Assembly: GCA_013314815.1 (NCBI GenBank)
Contig: JABUEY010000017.1
Coordinates: 1 to 42,711, forward strand
Origin: Syntrophobacteraceae bacterium
Lineage (GTDB): Bacteria; Desulfobacterota; Syntrophobacteria; Syntrophobacterales; Syntrophobacteraceae
Reading direction: 5' to 3'
DNA: 42,711 bases
Shown here: piece by piece, positions 42,114 through 42,711 of the stretch
How positions within the stretch are numbered: the first letter of the stretch is position 1
Layout of the letters: every line of letters begins with the position of its first letter
Made by a program: the position numbers and the translations under genes
Notes under the pieces: generated by a model
The model's database searches: none
What the model saw: only the letters and a program-made list of their open reading frames with translations
What the model was told of the DNA's origin: nothing

Positions 42114-42236
42114 GCGGGAGATGCCTTTGCAGTGGGGGAGGCGCTTTTTTTAAAGTGGGGGAAGTGCCTTTGAAGCGGGGGAGATGCCTTTGAAGCGGGG
42201 GAGATGCCTTTGAAGCGGGGGAAGTGCCTTTGAAGC
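42114..42236. repeat. 20-bp tandem array, about six units
   Basis: Perfect or near-perfect units of GGGGGAGATGCCTTTGAAGC start at 42157, 42177, 42197 and 42217, with two diverged units before them (42114, 42134, the latter 23 bp). The GGGGG and CTTT parts resemble half of the hairpin at 42091-42111, which may be its source. Confidence 0.85.
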
Positions 42237-42259
42237 CGAGCAAAGATGGAATACACCCG

Positions 42260-42545
42260 CAGCAACGTTATCCCGGCAGCAGCGGCATTCTGGCAGGAAT
42301 ATTATTCTGGCAGCAGCGGCATTCCGGTAGCTGCGTTATTCTGGCAGCCACGGCATTCCGGTAGCTGCGTTATTCTGGCAGCAACGTCATTGCCACAACA
42401 ACGTCATTGGACCATGGTCAGTCACACAACACGGTCGGTCGCACAACACGGTCAGTTTCACAACGCGGTCAGTTTCACAACGCGGTCAGTTTCACAACAC
42501 GGTCAGTTTCACAACGCGGTCAGTCGCACAACTCGGTCATTGCGT
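42260..42545. repeat. 17-bp tandem array, about 17 units, gradually changing
   Basis: Nine units start every 17 bp from 42260 to 42396. The 5' ones resemble CAGCAGCGGCATTCTGG. A 14-nt unit (42413) follows, then seven more start from 42427 to 42529 as CAACACGGTCAGTTTCA-like units. The two halves intergrade through CAACAACGTCATTG (42396). Seventeen is not a multiple of three, so the open frame across it (42246-42599) looks accidental. Confidence 0.85.
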
Positions 42546-42565
42546 CCACATCGTACTCGCCTCCA

Positions 42566-42583
42566 CACCGTCATTCCCGCGAA
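42566..42583. repeat. REP-like motif copy
   Basis: CACCGTCATTCCCGCGAA differs by one base from the copy at 22972-22989. It sits at the end of the 17-bp array and may belong to a dispersed repeat family. Confidence 0.6.
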
Positions 42584-42705
42584 GGAGACTGTGTCGTAAT
42601 TGTAGGGCCTGGGAGTGGATTTTTATGGTTTAATAGGAATAAAAAATAGGCAAATCGGAAGGTTATGTGGTATAGTGTAGCCCTGAGAGCAGGAGGAAAA
42701 GGGCT

Positions 42706-42711
42706 ATGGCT
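42706..42711 (+). CDS. First two codons of a gene cut by the window edge
   Basis: ATG GCT at 42706 is preceded by AGGAGGAAAA, a strong ribosome site 5 nt away, and by a TATAGT at 42671-42676 that could be a -10 box. The product cannot be identified from two codons. Confidence 0.55.

Noticed and set aside
42260-42545. Possible CRISPR array
   Set aside because: The units are directly adjacent 17-bp repeats with no unique spacers, and no cas gene is nearby.
42246-42599. A 117-codon frame over the 17-bp array
   Set aside because: Created by stop-free repeats; no ribosome site, and the period is not a multiple of three.
1-42711. tRNA, rRNA, insertion sequences, integrases or phage genes
   Set aside because: I looked for T-loop-like motifs, transposase and integrase motifs and terminal inverted repeats on both strands and saw none I could support.

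Overview
The window is GC-rich, densely coded DNA from a Gram-negative, probably anaerobic bacterium. Lipid A-type acyltransferase, TolC-type and Wza-type outer-membrane genes show the Gram-negative envelope. A molybdopterin oxidoreductase, a YedF/LysR selenium-metabolism pair and a DUF6485-type Cys-rich mini-protein fit a Desulfobacterota/Deltaproteobacteria lineage. The flavour is Syntrophobacter-like, but that genus is an inference from gene content, not a database match.

Layout: (1) 1-1852, a multi-PAS sensor protein on the minus strand, cut by the window edge. (2) 2259-4651, a three-gene set (TIM-barrel isomerase-like protein, CDP-alcohol phosphatidyltransferase, HxxH nucleotidyltransferase) that looks like a small pathway activating and transferring an alcohol phosphate. 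(3) 4712-5109, two tiny genes (Cys-rich DUF6485-type protein and a small membrane protein), then an outer-membrane barrel at 5582. (4) 6296-8562, two ABC-2 permeases without a nearby ATPase. (5) 8908-12851, tsaD, rsmA and a molybdopterin oxidoreductase in tight array.

(6) 13091-22568 is the most striking region: ten same-strand genes behind a good sigma-70 promoter. They form a dedicated type II fatty-acid/polyketide-like set: a FabL-like enoyl reductase, an acyl carrier protein fused to a zinc ribbon, an intact ketosynthase (KS), a KS with Ala at the nucleophile position, a FabZ-like dehydratase, a second intact KS, a FabG-type ketoreductase, a second FabZ-like dehydratase, a KS with Ser at the nucleophile position, and an LpxL/HtrB-like acyltransferase. 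The set resembles aryl-polyene or type II PKS logic (KS plus chain-length-factor-like partners). It lacks the usual aryl-polyene loading, lyase and export genes. A special acyl chain made on a private carrier and placed on lipid A or another envelope lipid is the best working hypothesis.

(7) 23131-26901, an ABC-F ATPase, a LysR regulator and yedF. (8) 27145-28677, a minus-strand phosphodiesterase/alkaline-phosphatase-superfamily enzyme. (9) 29393-35694, a HAD phosphatase, a TolC/EmrA/EmrB-type tripartite efflux set and an M24 peptidase, all on the plus strand. (10) 35735-42055, an exopolysaccharide export locus: Wza-type lipoprotein and FecR-like secreted protein on the minus strand, divergent from a Wzc-type tyrosine autokinase with a Tyr-rich tail and a TPR protein. 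(11) 42056-42711, no complete gene: a strong hairpin, a 20-bp tandem array, a drifting 17-bp tandem array of about 17 units, a REP-like motif also found near 22.97 kb, and the first two codons of another gene.

The plus and minus strands carry many long antisense open frames opposite real genes. I judged these to be shadows and left them out.
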